The position numbers and the translations under genes were made by a program. 64,000 bases of DNA from Faecalibacterium sp. I3-3-33. GTDB taxonomy: Bacteria; Bacillota; Clostridia; Oscillospirales; Ruminococcaceae. This document shows, piece after piece, positions 45,544 to 54,415 of the stretch. The DNA is taken from positions 2,728,001 through 2,792,000 of the forward strand of contig NZ_CP094469.1 of the NCBI RefSeq assembly GCF_023347295.1, in the 5' to 3' direction. The notes under the pieces are model-generated. The model was not told where the DNA came from and ran no database searches. It was given only the letters and a program-made list of their open reading frames with translations. How positions within the stretch are numbered: the first letter of the stretch is position 1; each line of letters opens with the position of its first letter.

Positions 45544-46623
45544 ATGTTGGATATCAAGATCACCCGCACGGCTGCGCCCAAGGCAAAGCCCACCGATGAG
45601 ACGAAGCTCGGCTTCGGCAAAAAGTTCTCCGACCACATGTTCGTCATGGATTACACCGAGGGCGAAGGCTGGCACGATGCCCGCATCGTCCCCTACGGCC
45701 CCTTTGAGCTGGACCCCGCTACCGTGGTGTTCCACTACGCACAGGAGATTTTTGAGGGCATGAAGGCCTACCGTACCGCCGACGACACCGTGCAGCTGTT
45801 CCGCCCGGATTGCAACGCCAAGCGTTTTCAGGATTCTGCCGACCGTCTGTGCATCCCCAAGATCCCGGTAGAGGACTACATTCAGGCCGTTGAGGCTCTG
45901 GTGGACGTGGACCGCGACTGGGTGCCCCACACCGACGGCGCTTCCCTGTACATCCGTCCCTTCATCTTTGCCAATGATGTGGGTCTGGGCGTGCACGCTT
46001 CCAAGCACTATATCTTCTGCATCATCTGCGCTCCCTCCGGCGCTTACTACGCCGAGGGCATCAACCCTGTGCGCATCTATGTGGAGGACGAGTACATCCG
46101 CGCCGCCCCGGGTCTGACCGGCTTTACCAAGTGCGGCGGCAACTATGCCGCTTCCATCAAGGCCGGTGAGCTGGCCGAGGAGCAGGGCTATGCACAGGTG
46201 CTGTGGCTGGACGGCGTAGAGAAGAAGTACGTTGAAGAAGTTGGCAGCATGAACATCATGTTCAAGATCGACGGCAAGGTGTACACCGCCGCTACCGTGG
46301 GCACCGTGCTGCCCGGCGTCACCCGCCGCAGCTGCATCGAGCTGCTGAAGGACTGGGGCTACGAGGTCGTCGAGGGCAAGATCGCCATTGCCGACATCAT
46401 GGCTGCTGCCCGCGAAGGCAAGCTGGAAGAGGTGTTCGGCACCGGCACTGCCGCTGTCGTCTCTCCCGTCAAAGAGCTGGTCTGGAAGGGCGAGCACGCC
46501 TTTATCGGCGACGGCAAGATCGGCCCTGTCACCCAGAAGCTGTACGACACTATGACCGGTATGCAGTGGGGCAAGCTGCCCGACACCAAGGGCTGGATCG
46601 TGCCTGTGGAAAAGAAATACTAA
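45544..46623 (+). CDS. ilvE: Branched-chain amino acid aminotransferase
   Basis: 359 residues, typical for the class IV (BCAT type II) enzymes. It exchanges the amino group of Leu, Ile or Val with 2-oxoglutarate. Visible are VFHYAQEIFEGMKAYR, RPDCNAKRFQDSADRL, the Schiff-base Lys196 in GFTKCGGNYAAS, QVLWLDGVEKKYVEEVGSMN and GTVLPGVTRRS. AAAGAGGG precedes the ATG. Monocistronic, between its own promoter and a terminator at 46651. Confidence 0.96.
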   Translation: MLDIKITRTAAPKAKPTDETKLGFGKKFSDHMFVMDYTEGEGWHDARIVPYGPFELDPATVVFHYAQEIFEGMKAYRTADDTVQLFRPDCNAKRFQDSADRLCIPKIPVEDYIQAVEALVDVDRDWVPHTDGASLYIRPFIFANDVGLGVHASKHYIFCIICAPSGAYYAEGINPVRIYVEDEYIRAAPGLTGFTKCGGNYAASIKAGELAEEQGYAQVLWLDGVEKKYVEEVGSMNIMFKIDGKVYTAATVGTVLPGVTRRSCIELLKDWGYEVVEGKIAIADIMAAAREGKLEEVFGTGTAAVVSPVKELVWKGEHAFIGDGKIGPVTQKLYDTMTGMQWGKLPDTKGWIVPVEKKY

Positions 46624-46650
46624 GAAGCCGCCTGTCACCCTACGGCTTTT

Positions 46651-46690
46651 AAAGGGACTGTTGCACACCGTCTGGGGCAACAGTCCCTTT
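46651..46690 (+). terminator. ilvE terminator
   Basis: AAAGGGACTGTTGC pairs with GCAACAGTCCCTTT. Confidence 0.8.
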
Positions 46691-46702
46691 GCTCTATAAT
46701 CA

Positions 46703-46731
46703 TTGCAATTCCCGCCGCATGGTGCTACACT
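46703..46731 (+). promoter_or_regulatory. Promoter of the esterase-esterase-ATP-grasp cluster
   Basis: TTGCAA (46703-46708), a 17-base spacer and TACACT (46726-46731). Confidence 0.72.
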
Positions 46732-46797
46732 ACCTATAAAGGGCGTGGGCTTGCCGCCTGTGCCCCTTGCAGGAAGATTTGAGAGGAAAGAAGCACC

Positions 46798-47568
46798 ATG
46801 ATCAAAAAATGGAGCATGAGTTACCCGGCGGTCAACGGCACCGAGCAGCGCCGGGCGTATGTCTATCTGCCCACCATGTACGAGGCACAGCCGGAGCGTC
46901 GGTTCCCCGTGCTGTATATGTTCGATGGGCAGAACGTGTTTTTCAACGAGGATGCTACCTACGGCAAAAGCTGGGGCGTAGCAGATTATCTGGACTATAC
47001 CGACACCCCGCTGATCGTGGCGGCCATCGAGTGCAACGCCGGGGCGAACAACGAGCGTCTGGTGGAGTATTCCCCCTACCGCTTCGATGACCCCACCTAC
47101 GGCCACTTTGACGGCAGGGGACAGGCCACCATGAGCTGGTTCATCCACCGGTTCAAGCCCCTGATCGACCAGAATTTCCGCACCCTGCCGGACAGGGCAA
47201 ATACCTTTATCGGCGGCAGCAGCATGGGCGGACTGATGAGCCTGTATGCCCTGCTGCAATATAACGATACTTACAGCCGCGCCGCAGCACTGTCGCCCTC
47301 CATCTGGGTGGCACCGGATAAGCTTTCCGGCCTTGTGGGGCGCGCAAAGCTTGCCCCCGGCACGGTGCTGTACATGGACTACGGCTCCCGGGAGATGGGC
47401 AACCACGAGGGCATCCGCCGACAGTTTTCTGCCTTGAGCGGTAAGCTGATGACCCGGGGCATCCACCTGACCAGCCGCATCGTGCCCGGCGGCACCCACT
47501 GCGAAGCCAGCTGGGAAAAACAGCTGCCCTTCGTGTTCCACACCCTGCTGTATGAGGTGGAGGAATAA
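46798..47568 (+). CDS. Esterase D-like alpha/beta hydrolase
   Basis: 256 residues with GAGAGGAAAG before the ATG. Residues 36-50 have RFPVLYMFDGQNVFF, the nucleophile elbow is GGSSMGG with Ser142 and the late His is in GGTHCEASWEKQL. This is the IroE/Fes/esterase D fold (PF00756). Cytoplasmic. It begins a cluster with a second hydrolase and an ATP-grasp ligase. An ester- or thioester-linked intermediate made by the ATP-grasp enzyme is a conceivable substrate, but nothing in the sequence proves it. Confidence 0.88.
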   Translation: MIKKWSMSYPAVNGTEQRRAYVYLPTMYEAQPERRFPVLYMFDGQNVFFNEDATYGKSWGVADYLDYTDTPLIVAAIECNAGANNERLVEYSPYRFDDPTYGHFDGRGQATMSWFIHRFKPLIDQNFRTLPDRANTFIGGSSMGGLMSLYALLQYNDTYSRAAALSPSIWVAPDKLSGLVGRAKLAPGTVLYMDYGSREMGNHEGIRRQFSALSGKLMTRGIHLTSRIVPGGTHCEASWEKQLPFVFHTLLYEVEE

Positions 47569-47609
47569 AAGAAGGGTGACACCATAACCACATTAAAGGA
47601 GGAAACACC

Positions 47610-48368
47610 ATGGAGATGCAGTATTTCAAGGAGTACAGCCCGGAACTGGGACGGGATATGGAGTGCAAGCTTTACGGCCACGCCGGCCGCCCGATGCTGT
47701 ACATCCCCTGTCAGGACGGCCGGTTCTTCGATTTTGAAAACTTCCACATGACCGACACCCTTGCCCCGTGGATCGAGTCCGGGCAGATCATGGTGCTTTC
47801 CATCGACACCATGGATCAGGAAACATGGTCGGACGCACAGGGCAACCCCTACTGGCGTATCCGCCGCTATGAGCAGTGGCTGCGCTACATCACCCGCGAG
47901 GTCGCCCCGATGCTTCAGCATCTGGCGCAGCAGCGCAACGGCTGGAACGACCTGCCCGGCATCATCGCCTTCGGGTGCAGTCTGGGCGCTACCCACGCGG
48001 TAAACCTGTATCTGCGCCGCCCGGATATCTTCTGCGGCTGTCTGGCACTCAGCGGCATCTACACTGCTCACTACGGCTTTGGCGACTATATGGACGAGCT
48101 GGTGTACATGAACTCCCCCGTGGACTACATGAAGAACTTCCCAGAGGATCACCCCTATATGCAGCTGTTCCGCAATCAGAAGGCGGTCATCTGCTGCGGT
48201 CAGGGCGACTGGGAACAGCCGGACACCACATGGCTGCTCAAGCGCATTTTTGAGGCAAAGCATATCCCCATCTGGGTAGACCTGTGGGGTCACGATGTCA
48301 ACCACGACTGGAACTGGTGGTACAAGCAGGTGGCGTATTATATGCCCTACATTCTGGGCCAGCAGTGA
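47610..48368 (+). CDS. Second esterase-family alpha/beta hydrolase
   Basis: 252 residues, AAAGGAGG before the ATG. The elbow AFGCSLGATHAV has Ser124 in place of the classical GxSxG (here GCSLG), and the C-terminal WGHDVNHDWNWW carries candidate catalytic His residues. Not closely similar to the hydrolase 41 bases upstream despite the shared fold. A 30-base perfect palindrome follows at 48388, which may partly terminate transcription before the ATP-grasp gene. Confidence 0.86.
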   Translation: MEMQYFKEYSPELGRDMECKLYGHAGRPMLYIPCQDGRFFDFENFHMTDTLAPWIESGQIMVLSIDTMDQETWSDAQGNPYWRIRRYEQWLRYITREVAPMLQHLAQQRNGWNDLPGIIAFGCSLGATHAVNLYLRRPDIFCGCLALSGIYTAHYGFGDYMDELVYMNSPVDYMKNFPEDHPYMQLFRNQKAVICCGQGDWEQPDTTWLLKRIFEAKHIPIWVDLWGHDVNHDWNWWYKQVAYYMPYILGQQ

Positions 48369-48387
48369 CCCATCCCGTGAAAATGGC

Positions 48388-48417
48388 ACAACGGCGCGTC
48401 CATGGACGCGCCGTTGT
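48388..48417. terminator. Perfect 30-base palindrome
   Basis: ACAACGGCGCGTCCA pairs with TGGACGCGCCGTTGT with no mismatch, then TTCCC. It is either a terminator or an intra-operon processing/attenuation hairpin between the second esterase and the ATP-grasp gene. Confidence 0.6.
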
Positions 48418-48496
48418 TTCCCAATATTAAAGTCTGTCCCGCCCCGCAGGGGCATTGCAATCATAGAGGTAACGGAAAGAGGAATCAACAAATACT

Positions 48497-49768
48497 ATGC
48501 AGAACTTTATTTTTATCTCTCCCAACTTCCCCACGAACTACTGGCAGTTCTGCCGGGAACTGAAGAACAACGGCCTGAACGTACTGGGCATCGGCGACCA
48601 GCCCTATGAGGAGCTGAAGCCCGAGCTGAAAGCAAGCCTGAACGAGTACTACAAGGTGAACAGCTTGGAAAACTACGACGAGGTATACCGCGCCGTGGCC
48701 TTTTTCACCTTCAAGTATGGCCGCATCGACTGGCTGGAGTCCAACAATGAATACTGGCTGGAGCGGGATGCCGCCCTGCGCACCGATTTCCACATCACCA
48801 GCGGCTTCCAGACCTGCGATATGCCCCGCATCAAGTACAAGAGCAAGATGAAGGAGTACTATCAGAAGGCCGGGATCGCCACCGCCCGCTACCACATGGT
48901 GGATGACCTTGCAGGCTGCAAGGCCTTTGTGGCACAGGTGGGCTACCCGGTGGTGGTCAAGCCGGACAACGGCGTGGGCGCTTCGGATACCCACCGTCTT
49001 TCCACCGACAAGGAACTGGAAGCATTTCTGGCTTACAAGGAAAAAGAACACCCGGATGTGGCCTACATCATGGAGGAGTTCGTCCGCGCCGAGGTGAACA
49101 GCTACGATGCCATCATCGACGCCCACGGCAACCCCATCTTTGAGGCGGGCAACGTGAGCCCGGTGTCCATCATGGACATCGTGAACAACGATGACAACTC
49201 TATCTACTACATCATCAAGGATCTGCCGGAGGACACCCGCGCCGCAGGCCGTGCCGCCGTCAAGAGCTTTGGGGTGAAGAGCCGCTTTGTCCACTTCGAG
49301 TTCTTCCGCATGACCGAGGATCAGGCCAGCATGGGCAAAAAAGGCCAGATCGTGGCACTGGAGGTCAATATGCGCCCCTGCGGCGGCTTTACCCCGGACA
49401 TGATCGACTTTGCCCGTTCCACCAACGTGTACAAGATCTGGGCGGACATGATCGCCTTCGGCGGCACCGATATGCCGGTGGGCGAGCACTACTACTGCGC
49501 CTTTGCCGGCCGCCGGGACGGCAAGAGCTTCGTTTACAGCCACGAGCAGCTGATGCAGAGGTATCAGGACAATATGCGCATGGTGGACCGCATCCCCGCG
49601 GCGCTGTCCGGTGCCATGGGCAACCAGATGTATGTGGCAACCTTCTCCACCCGCGACGAGATGGAAAAGTTCTATTCCGACGTGCTGGCCGTCACCGATG
49701 CCACCAACGCCAAGGTGCAGTCCGAGTTGACGAAGGTGCTGGCTCTGGGCGAGCCGGAGGCCGTTTAA
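48497..49768 (+). CDS. ATP-grasp domain protein (carbamoyl-phosphate synthetase L-like)
   Basis: 423 residues, with a weak GAAAGAGG site before the ATG. The ATP-binding strands are GYPVVVKPDNGVGASDTHRL and YIMEEFVRAEVNSYDAI; the metal-binding acid and Asn are in LEVNMRPCGGFTPDM. ATP-grasp enzymes form acyl-phosphate intermediates and ligate carboxylates to amines or thiols. The two esterase genes upstream suggest a small biosynthetic or modification pathway. Substrate unknown. Confidence 0.88.
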   Translation: MQNFIFISPNFPTNYWQFCRELKNNGLNVLGIGDQPYEELKPELKASLNEYYKVNSLENYDEVYRAVAFFTFKYGRIDWLESNNEYWLERDAALRTDFHITSGFQTCDMPRIKYKSKMKEYYQKAGIATARYHMVDDLAGCKAFVAQVGYPVVVKPDNGVGASDTHRLSTDKELEAFLAYKEKEHPDVAYIMEEFVRAEVNSYDAIIDAHGNPIFEAGNVSPVSIMDIVNNDDNSIYYIIKDLPEDTRAAGRAAVKSFGVKSRFVHFEFFRMTEDQASMGKKGQIVALEVNMRPCGGFTPDMIDFARSTNVYKIWADMIAFGGTDMPVGEHYYCAFAGRRDGKSFVYSHEQLMQRYQDNMRMVDRIPAALSGAMGNQMYVATFSTRDEMEKFYSDVLAVTDATNAKVQSELTKVLALGEPEAV

Positions 49769-49780
49769 AGCCAAAAATTC

Positions 49781-49812
49781 AAGCCCGGAAAGTCTGCGGA
49801 CTTTCCGGGCTT
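49781..49812. terminator. Terminator, TGCG loop
   Basis: AAGCCCGGAAAGTC pairs with GACTTTCCGGGCTT around TGCG. It serves the ATP-grasp gene and the convergent MATE gene. Confidence 0.8.
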
Positions 49813-49823
49813 GTTCTATTTCA

Positions 49824-51191
49824 TTATACCTTTGCAGCACCCCGCTCCAGAATACCGTTGAAGCGGGAGAAGAAGGTGATGGTGGTGATAGTAGCCGCCA
49901 GAATATCGCTGACCGGCTCTGCCAGAAAGACGCCGAACACCGGGTCCGGCAGCAGGTGCGGCAGAATGAAGATGAGCGGGATCAGCAAAATGATCTTGCG
50001 CAGACAGGCCAGCAGCAGGCTGACCTTGGCCTGACCCAGCGCCATAAAGCTCTGCTGGCAGGCGATCTGGAAGCCCATGGCAAAGATACCTGCCATGTAG
50101 ATGCGCATGGACCATGTGGTGTAGTCGATCAGCGCCGTATCCGAGGTGAAGATGCCCGCCACAGCCCCCGGCGCCAGCATCATAAGCAGCCAGAACAGGC
50201 AGGTGTAGCAGCTGCACAGGGTCAGCTGGAAGCGGAACGCCTCCTTGACGCGGGACTTTTTGCCCGCGCCGAAATTGAAGCTCATCACCGGCTGACCGCC
50301 CTGACAAATGCCCTGAATGGGCAGGGTGCACAGCTGGGAAGCGCTGGTGATGACGGTCATGGCACCCACAGCCACGTCGCCGCCGTACCGCGCCAGACTG
50401 GAACTGAAGCTGATGGACAGCAGGCTCTCAGTGGACATCATCACAAAGGTGGAGATGCCCAGCGCCATCACCGGCAGGATGACCTTCTTTTCCGGGCGCA
50501 TACAGTCCTTGCGCAGGCGCAGGATGGTCTTTTTGCCGGTGAGGAAGTGCAGGATCCACACTGCGCCCACGGCCTGACTGAGCACGGTGGCAATGGCAGC
50601 GCCCCGCACGCCCAGCCCCAGACCAAAGATCAGGATGGGGTCGAGAATAATGTTGATGACCGCACCGATGACGGTGGTAAGCATACTGGTCTTGGCAAAG
50701 CCCTGCGTGGTGATGAAGGGGTTCATGCCCAGCACCAGCAGCACGAACACCGAGCCCAGAATGTAGATGCGGCTGTACGCCAGCGCATAGGGCAGGGTGG
50801 CGTCACTGGCACCGAAGAGCCGCAGCAGGGTGGGTGCTCCGGCGTAGAACACCACGGTCAGCACCACCGAGAAGAGCAGCAGCATGGTAAAGCTGTTGGA
50901 GATGATCTTTTCCGCCTGCTCCTTGTCGCCCTGTCCCAGCGCAATGGCGGTGCGGGGCGCGCCGCCCGCGCCCACCAGCATGGCGAATGCGTTCAGCAGC
51001 ATAAGGATGGGGGTGAACAGTCCCACGCCGGTCAGCGCTGCCGCGCCGATGCCGGCGATATGTCCGATGTAAATGCGGTCCACGATATTATACAGCAGGT
51101 TGACCACCTGTGCAACGACCGCAGGGATCATGAGCTGCAGCATCAGCTTTTTTACGCTGCCGGAGCCCATGTCCTGTTTTGCCTGTGCCAT
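49824..51191 (-). CDS. MATE-family multidrug efflux transporter
   Basis: 455 residues and about twelve transmembrane helices in two pseudo-symmetric halves. The start KKLMLQLMIPAVVAQVVNLL then YNIVDRIYIGHI is characteristic of bacterial MATE (DinF/NorM-like) proteins, which expel cationic drugs using Na+ or H+. AAAAGGAGAA precedes the ATG. Monocistronic. Confidence 0.94.
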   Translation of the reverse strand: MAQAKQDMGSGSVKKLMLQLMIPAVVAQVVNLLYNIVDRIYIGHIAGIGAAALTGVGLFTPILMLLNAFAMLVGAGGAPRTAIALGQGDKEQAEKIISNSFTMLLLFSVVLTVVFYAGAPTLLRLFGASDATLPYALAYSRIYILGSVFVLLVLGMNPFITTQGFAKTSMLTTVIGAVINIILDPILIFGLGLGVRGAAIATVLSQAVGAVWILHFLTGKKTILRLRKDCMRPEKKVILPVMALGISTFVMMSTESLLSISFSSSLARYGGDVAVGAMTVITSASQLCTLPIQGICQGGQPVMSFNFGAGKKSRVKEAFRFQLTLCSCYTCLFWLLMMLAPGAVAGIFTSDTALIDYTTWSMRIYMAGIFAMGFQIACQQSFMALGQAKVSLLLACLRKIILLIPLIFILPHLLPDPVFGVFLAEPVSDILAATITTITFFSRFNGILERGAAKV

Positions 51192-51439
51192 GGAAGTGAT
51201 TCTCCTTTTACTTCAAATTTGAACTATCTCTCCTTTATTATACTCAAAACCCGCAAAAATACCAGCCCCTTTTTGCAAAATTTTCCGTGCTGCGCAAAAA
51301 AGTGCGCCCCCCTGCCGCAGCGCCGGTGTTGCCATTGCGCACCCTTTGCGGTGCGGTTTTCCGGGCGGCAACAGCCTTTGCATCCAAGTTTTCGGCGATA
51401 TGTCTGTAAAAAAGCAAGGTTTTTCGTCAGGTTTGTGTC
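51192..51439. other. Intergenic control region, no gene
   Basis: Divergent space between the MATE gene and the PRTase-like gene. It holds scattered AT-rich tracts and a CGC-rich segment near 51300-51340. I see nothing else in it. Confidence 0.4.
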
Positions 51440-51468
51440 TTGTGCACAGCGGCATTTTTCAGTACAAT
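51440..51468 (+). promoter_or_regulatory. Promoter of the PRTase-like gene
   Basis: TTGTGC (51440-51445), a 17-base spacer and TACAAT (51463-51468). Confidence 0.68.
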
Positions 51469-51572
51469 AAAGAAGCAGAGAAGAAAAATAAGCGCTGCGA
51501 TCAAAATGGGTCGCCGCGCTGTTTTGTATTTTGCGGCGCAGCTGCGCCCGGTGAAAAAAGGAGTGCTGTACA

Positions 51573-52208
51573 ATGATCAACATGGTCAAGCTTCCCACCA
51601 GCAAAAGCGAACTGTTCCTGCGGGTGGCCAAGGGACATTTTGCCACCAGCCACAGCCACATCAACTATTACATCGACGTGACCACCCAAAAGACCCGCCT
51701 TTCCGAGGCAAAAGCCGTGGCAAAGGAGCTGGTCAGCGCTTACCAGCACAGCACCATCGTGGATACCGTGCTCTGTCTGGACGGCACGCAGGTCATTGGC
51801 ACCTGCCTTGCCAACGAACTGACCAAGGACGGCTTTACCAATATGAACGCCCACAAGACCATCTACATCGTCACCCCGGAATACACCTCCGGCAGCCAGA
51901 TCATTCTGCGGGACAATCTTGCTCCCATGGTCAAGGGCAAGAATGTGCTCATTCTGGCCGCATCCGTCACCACCGGCTACACCATTCAGGCGGCCGTGGA
52001 GGCCGTGAACTACTACGGCGGCATCGTGGCAGGGCTTTCGGCTATTTTTGCCACCACCCACGAGTGTCTGGGCTACCCGGTCACCTCCATCTTCGACCCC
52101 ACCAGTCTGCCGGATTACGCCAGCTTCGACTCCCGCGACTGCCCCCTGTGCAAGGCCGGGCAGCACATTGACGCGCTGGTAAACAGCTTCGGCTATTCGG
52201 CGCTGTAA
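51573..52208 (+). CDS. Orotate phosphoribosyltransferase-like protein with altered PRPP loop
   Basis: 211 residues with AAAAAAGGAG before the ATG. The overall layout follows type I PRTases, and the loop region reads VLILAASVTTGYTIQAA at 125-141. In active enzymes this loop has two acidic residues (as in V-E-D-x-x-T-T-G) that bind PRPP magnesium; here they are Ala129 and Ala130. C-terminal DCPLC holds two Cys. No other pyr genes are near. It may be a binding or regulatory relative rather than a working PyrE. Confidence 0.78.
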   Translation: MINMVKLPTSKSELFLRVAKGHFATSHSHINYYIDVTTQKTRLSEAKAVAKELVSAYQHSTIVDTVLCLDGTQVIGTCLANELTKDGFTNMNAHKTIYIVTPEYTSGSQIILRDNLAPMVKGKNVLILAASVTTGYTIQAAVEAVNYYGGIVAGLSAIFATTHECLGYPVTSIFDPTSLPDYASFDSRDCPLCKAGQHIDALVNSFGYSAL

Positions 52209-52233
52209 GCAACGCGGAAAGAGTATTTTTATG

Positions 52234-52271
52234 AGCAGCTCCGAACCGCCTGCGGGCGCCCCGGAGCTGCT
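52234..52271 (+). terminator. Terminator after the PRTase-like gene
   Basis: AGCAGCTCCG pairs with CGGAGCTGCT, with CCTGCGGG in the loop, followed by TTTTT. Confidence 0.78.
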
Positions 52272-52361
52272 TTTTTGCAGGAAAAGCCACACTCTTTTTT
52301 TCGTCAAAACGGCAAAAATCTTAATGGCTTTTTGTGACATTGCCAAAATTTCCCACACTGC

Positions 52362-52390
52362 TTGACAACACTTTTTTGATACGATACCAT
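52362..52390 (+). promoter_or_regulatory. Promoter of the lipoprotein gene at 52448
   Basis: TTGACA (52362-52367), a 17-base spacer and TACCAT (52385-52390). Confidence 0.7.
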
Positions 52391-52447
52391 AAACTCAGAA
52401 AGCGAGTTTGGGACGCCTTGAAACACATTACAGGAGGTATTTATAGC

Positions 52448-53407
52448 ATGAGACTATACAAAAAAGCGGCTGCCTGTCTGCTGACCGCTGCGATGGCACT
52501 TTCCATGCTGACCGCTTGTGGCGGTGGCGGCACCGGCGGCAACGGCGGCGGCAACACCCCCGGCACCCTGCCCGACAACTCTGGCCAGATCGTTCTGCCC
52601 GACATCGACGAGGGCGAGGGCGGCGGCGAAGGCGGCGGCGAGGGCACCGGAACCAAGCCCACCAAGACCCCCATTATCGATGTGAACAACAGCAAGCTGG
52701 TGCAGTTCAGCAAGAAATACGCCGGTGCTACGGAGTTCTATGTTGAAATGAAGGAAGTCAGCTATGGCAAGGACGGCTCTGTTGCACGTTCCATCGATGG
52801 ACGTGCTGCCCGGAAGGGTGAGAACTGCTATGTGAGCATGGCTACGTTGGGCAAGAATAACAAACAGCAGCTTATCGAGACTCTGATGCTCAAGAATAAA
52901 TCGACTTGGGATCAGTACCTGCTTTTCCGCAGCAGCAAGGCAGCCGTCAAGTCACGCAGCGAGGATGACATTGATCTGTCTCTGGGCGTTCTCATCGCGA
53001 ATAAGCTTCCCACTCAGATGTGGTCTACCGAGATAAAGGTAGGTCCGACCAAGTATTATGCCGAGGTCTATAAGTACCACTCCTACGAGTATACCACCTG
53101 CTTTACTGAAGACGGCAAACCTGTTTATCAGTTTGTAAGAGATCTCAACGAAAAGCAGCTCGAGAGCGCCACTCTGTACAAGACCATTCAGGTCGGTTCC
53201 GGCACCAGCAAGGGTCTGTGCGCGCTGCCCAGCGGCACCAAGACCTATAGCTTTGATGACAATACCGGCACCCTCATCGATGCGAACGGTAACAAGTTCA
53301 CTCTGCAAGAGGACGCTACCACCGGCATTAAGGTTCTTGATAAGGACGGTAAGGATGTCACCGATGACTTCAAGTGGTTGACCGATTTCTTCGAGATGAT
53401 GTCCTGA
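52448..53407 (+). CDS. Lipoprotein of unknown function
   Basis: 319 residues from ATG 52448 with ACAGGAGGT upstream. Signal peptide with lipobox MLTAC (Cys24) and then an extremely Gly-rich linker (about 25-72) mixed with Asp/Glu, which would space the domain from the membrane. The mature part (80-319) is beta-rich, with no motif I can name; it ends in DDFKWLTDFFEMMS. The codon use of the second half is less GC-rich than its neighbours. A terminator follows at 53468. Confidence 0.78.
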   Translation: MRLYKKAAACLLTAAMALSMLTACGGGGTGGNGGGNTPGTLPDNSGQIVLPDIDEGEGGGEGGGEGTGTKPTKTPIIDVNNSKLVQFSKKYAGATEFYVEMKEVSYGKDGSVARSIDGRAARKGENCYVSMATLGKNNKQQLIETLMLKNKSTWDQYLLFRSSKAAVKSRSEDDIDLSLGVLIANKLPTQMWSTEIKVGPTKYYAEVYKYHSYEYTTCFTEDGKPVYQFVRDLNEKQLESATLYKTIQVGSGTSKGLCALPSGTKTYSFDDNTGTLIDANGNKFTLQEDATTGIKVLDKDGKDVTDDFKWLTDFFEMMS

Positions 53408-53467
53408 CCCCATGACCGTAATTTTCCACACACAGCCTACGTCCCATAACGCGTAATATGTGCTCTG

Positions 53468-53497
53468 AGGAGCTGCCGCACCCAAGCGGCAGCTCCT
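53468..53497 (+). terminator. Terminator of the lipoprotein gene
   Basis: AGGAGCTGCCGC pairs with GCGGCAGCTCCT, followed by TTTTTG. Confidence 0.85.
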
Positions 53498-53502
53498 TTT
53501 TG

Positions 53503-53531
53503 TTGTCCCCCGGGCGGGATTGTGCTATACT
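53503..53531 (+). promoter_or_regulatory. Promoter of the MYG1-type gene
   Basis: TTGTCC (53503-53508), a 17-base spacer and TATACT (53526-53531). Confidence 0.6.
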
Positions 53532-53584
53532 GATACCAGACAAAACTAAGGTGTATCTGAAAGTAAAGAAGAGGTATCAAATCC

Positions 53585-54415
53585 ATGAAAATTCCCGCAA
53601 ACGGTTTTACCCACGCCGGCAAATTCCATGCCGATGACGTGTTTGCTACGGCGCTGCTGCAAATTCTGCGCCCGGATATCAAGATCACCCGGGGCTTTAC
53701 CGTGCCTGACGATTTTGACGGCATCGTGTATGATATCGGCTTTGGGATGTTCGACCACCATCAGGAGCCCCGGGAGTACCGCGCCAACGGCGTGCCCTAC
53801 GCGGCCTTTGGCCTGCTGTGGCGGGTGCTTGGTCCCGGCCTTGTGGGCGAGCGGCAGGCGCGGCTCATTGACGAAAACTTTATCCAGCCGCTGGACCTGA
53901 ACGACAACACCGGCGAGCAGAACAGCCTGTGCGATGCCATTGGCTTTTTCAACCCGGTGTGGGACTCCAAGGAGGATCAGGACAGCTGCTTTTTCAAGGC
54001 GGTTGCCGTGGCAAAGCAAATTCTGGAAAACCAGATCGACAGCGCCAACGCCGTGAACCGCGCGGACGAAAAAGTGCAGCAGGCCTATCGCAGCTCCCGC
54101 GACGGCATCGTGGTGCTGCCCTGCTATCTGCCGTGGAAAAACGGTCTGTACAAGACCGACGCCCTGTTTGTGGTGTATCCCAGCCAGCGCGGCGGGTGGA
54201 GCGCCCAGTGCGTCACCGACCACAAGACCAAAAAGTCCAAGCTGCCCTTCCCCCAGTCGTGGGCGGGGCAGCCGCAGGAGGTCATCGAGCAGAAGAGCGG
54301 CATCCCGGGCATCAGCTTTTGCCACGCCAGCCGCTTCCTCATCACCGCCAAGGACAAGGAGACCGCCCTTGCGGCCTGCCGTCAGGTGCTGAAAAATAAT
54401 GGACGCCTTGCCTGA
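53585..54415 (+). CDS. MYG1 family protein (UPF0160, DHH-like)
   Basis: 276 residues, AGAGGTA before the ATG. GFTHAGKFHADDVFATALL and YDIGFGMFDHHQ are the metal-binding DHH/DHHA1-like motifs (His/Asp clusters); NTGEQNSLCDAIGFFNP and YPSQRGGWSAQCV follow. Eukaryotic MYG1 is a 3'-5' RNA exonuclease, so bacterial members are thought to be phosphoesterases. The GIY-YIG gene overlaps its end by 17 bases. Confidence 0.9.
   Translation: MKIPANGFTHAGKFHADDVFATALLQILRPDIKITRGFTVPDDFDGIVYDIGFGMFDHHQEPREYRANGVPYAAFGLLWRVLGPGLVGERQARLIDENFIQPLDLNDNTGEQNSLCDAIGFFNPVWDSKEDQDSCFFKAVAVAKQILENQIDSANAVNRADEKVQQAYRSSRDGIVVLPCYLPWKNGLYKTDALFVVYPSQRGGWSAQCVTDHKTKKSKLPFPQSWAGQPQEVIEQKSGIPGISFCHASRFLITAKDKETALAACRQVLKNNGRLA

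Noticed and set aside
51573-52208. Naming this gene pyrE
   Set aside because: The PRPP-loop acidic residues are missing and no pyrimidine genes are near, so only a family-level call is made.
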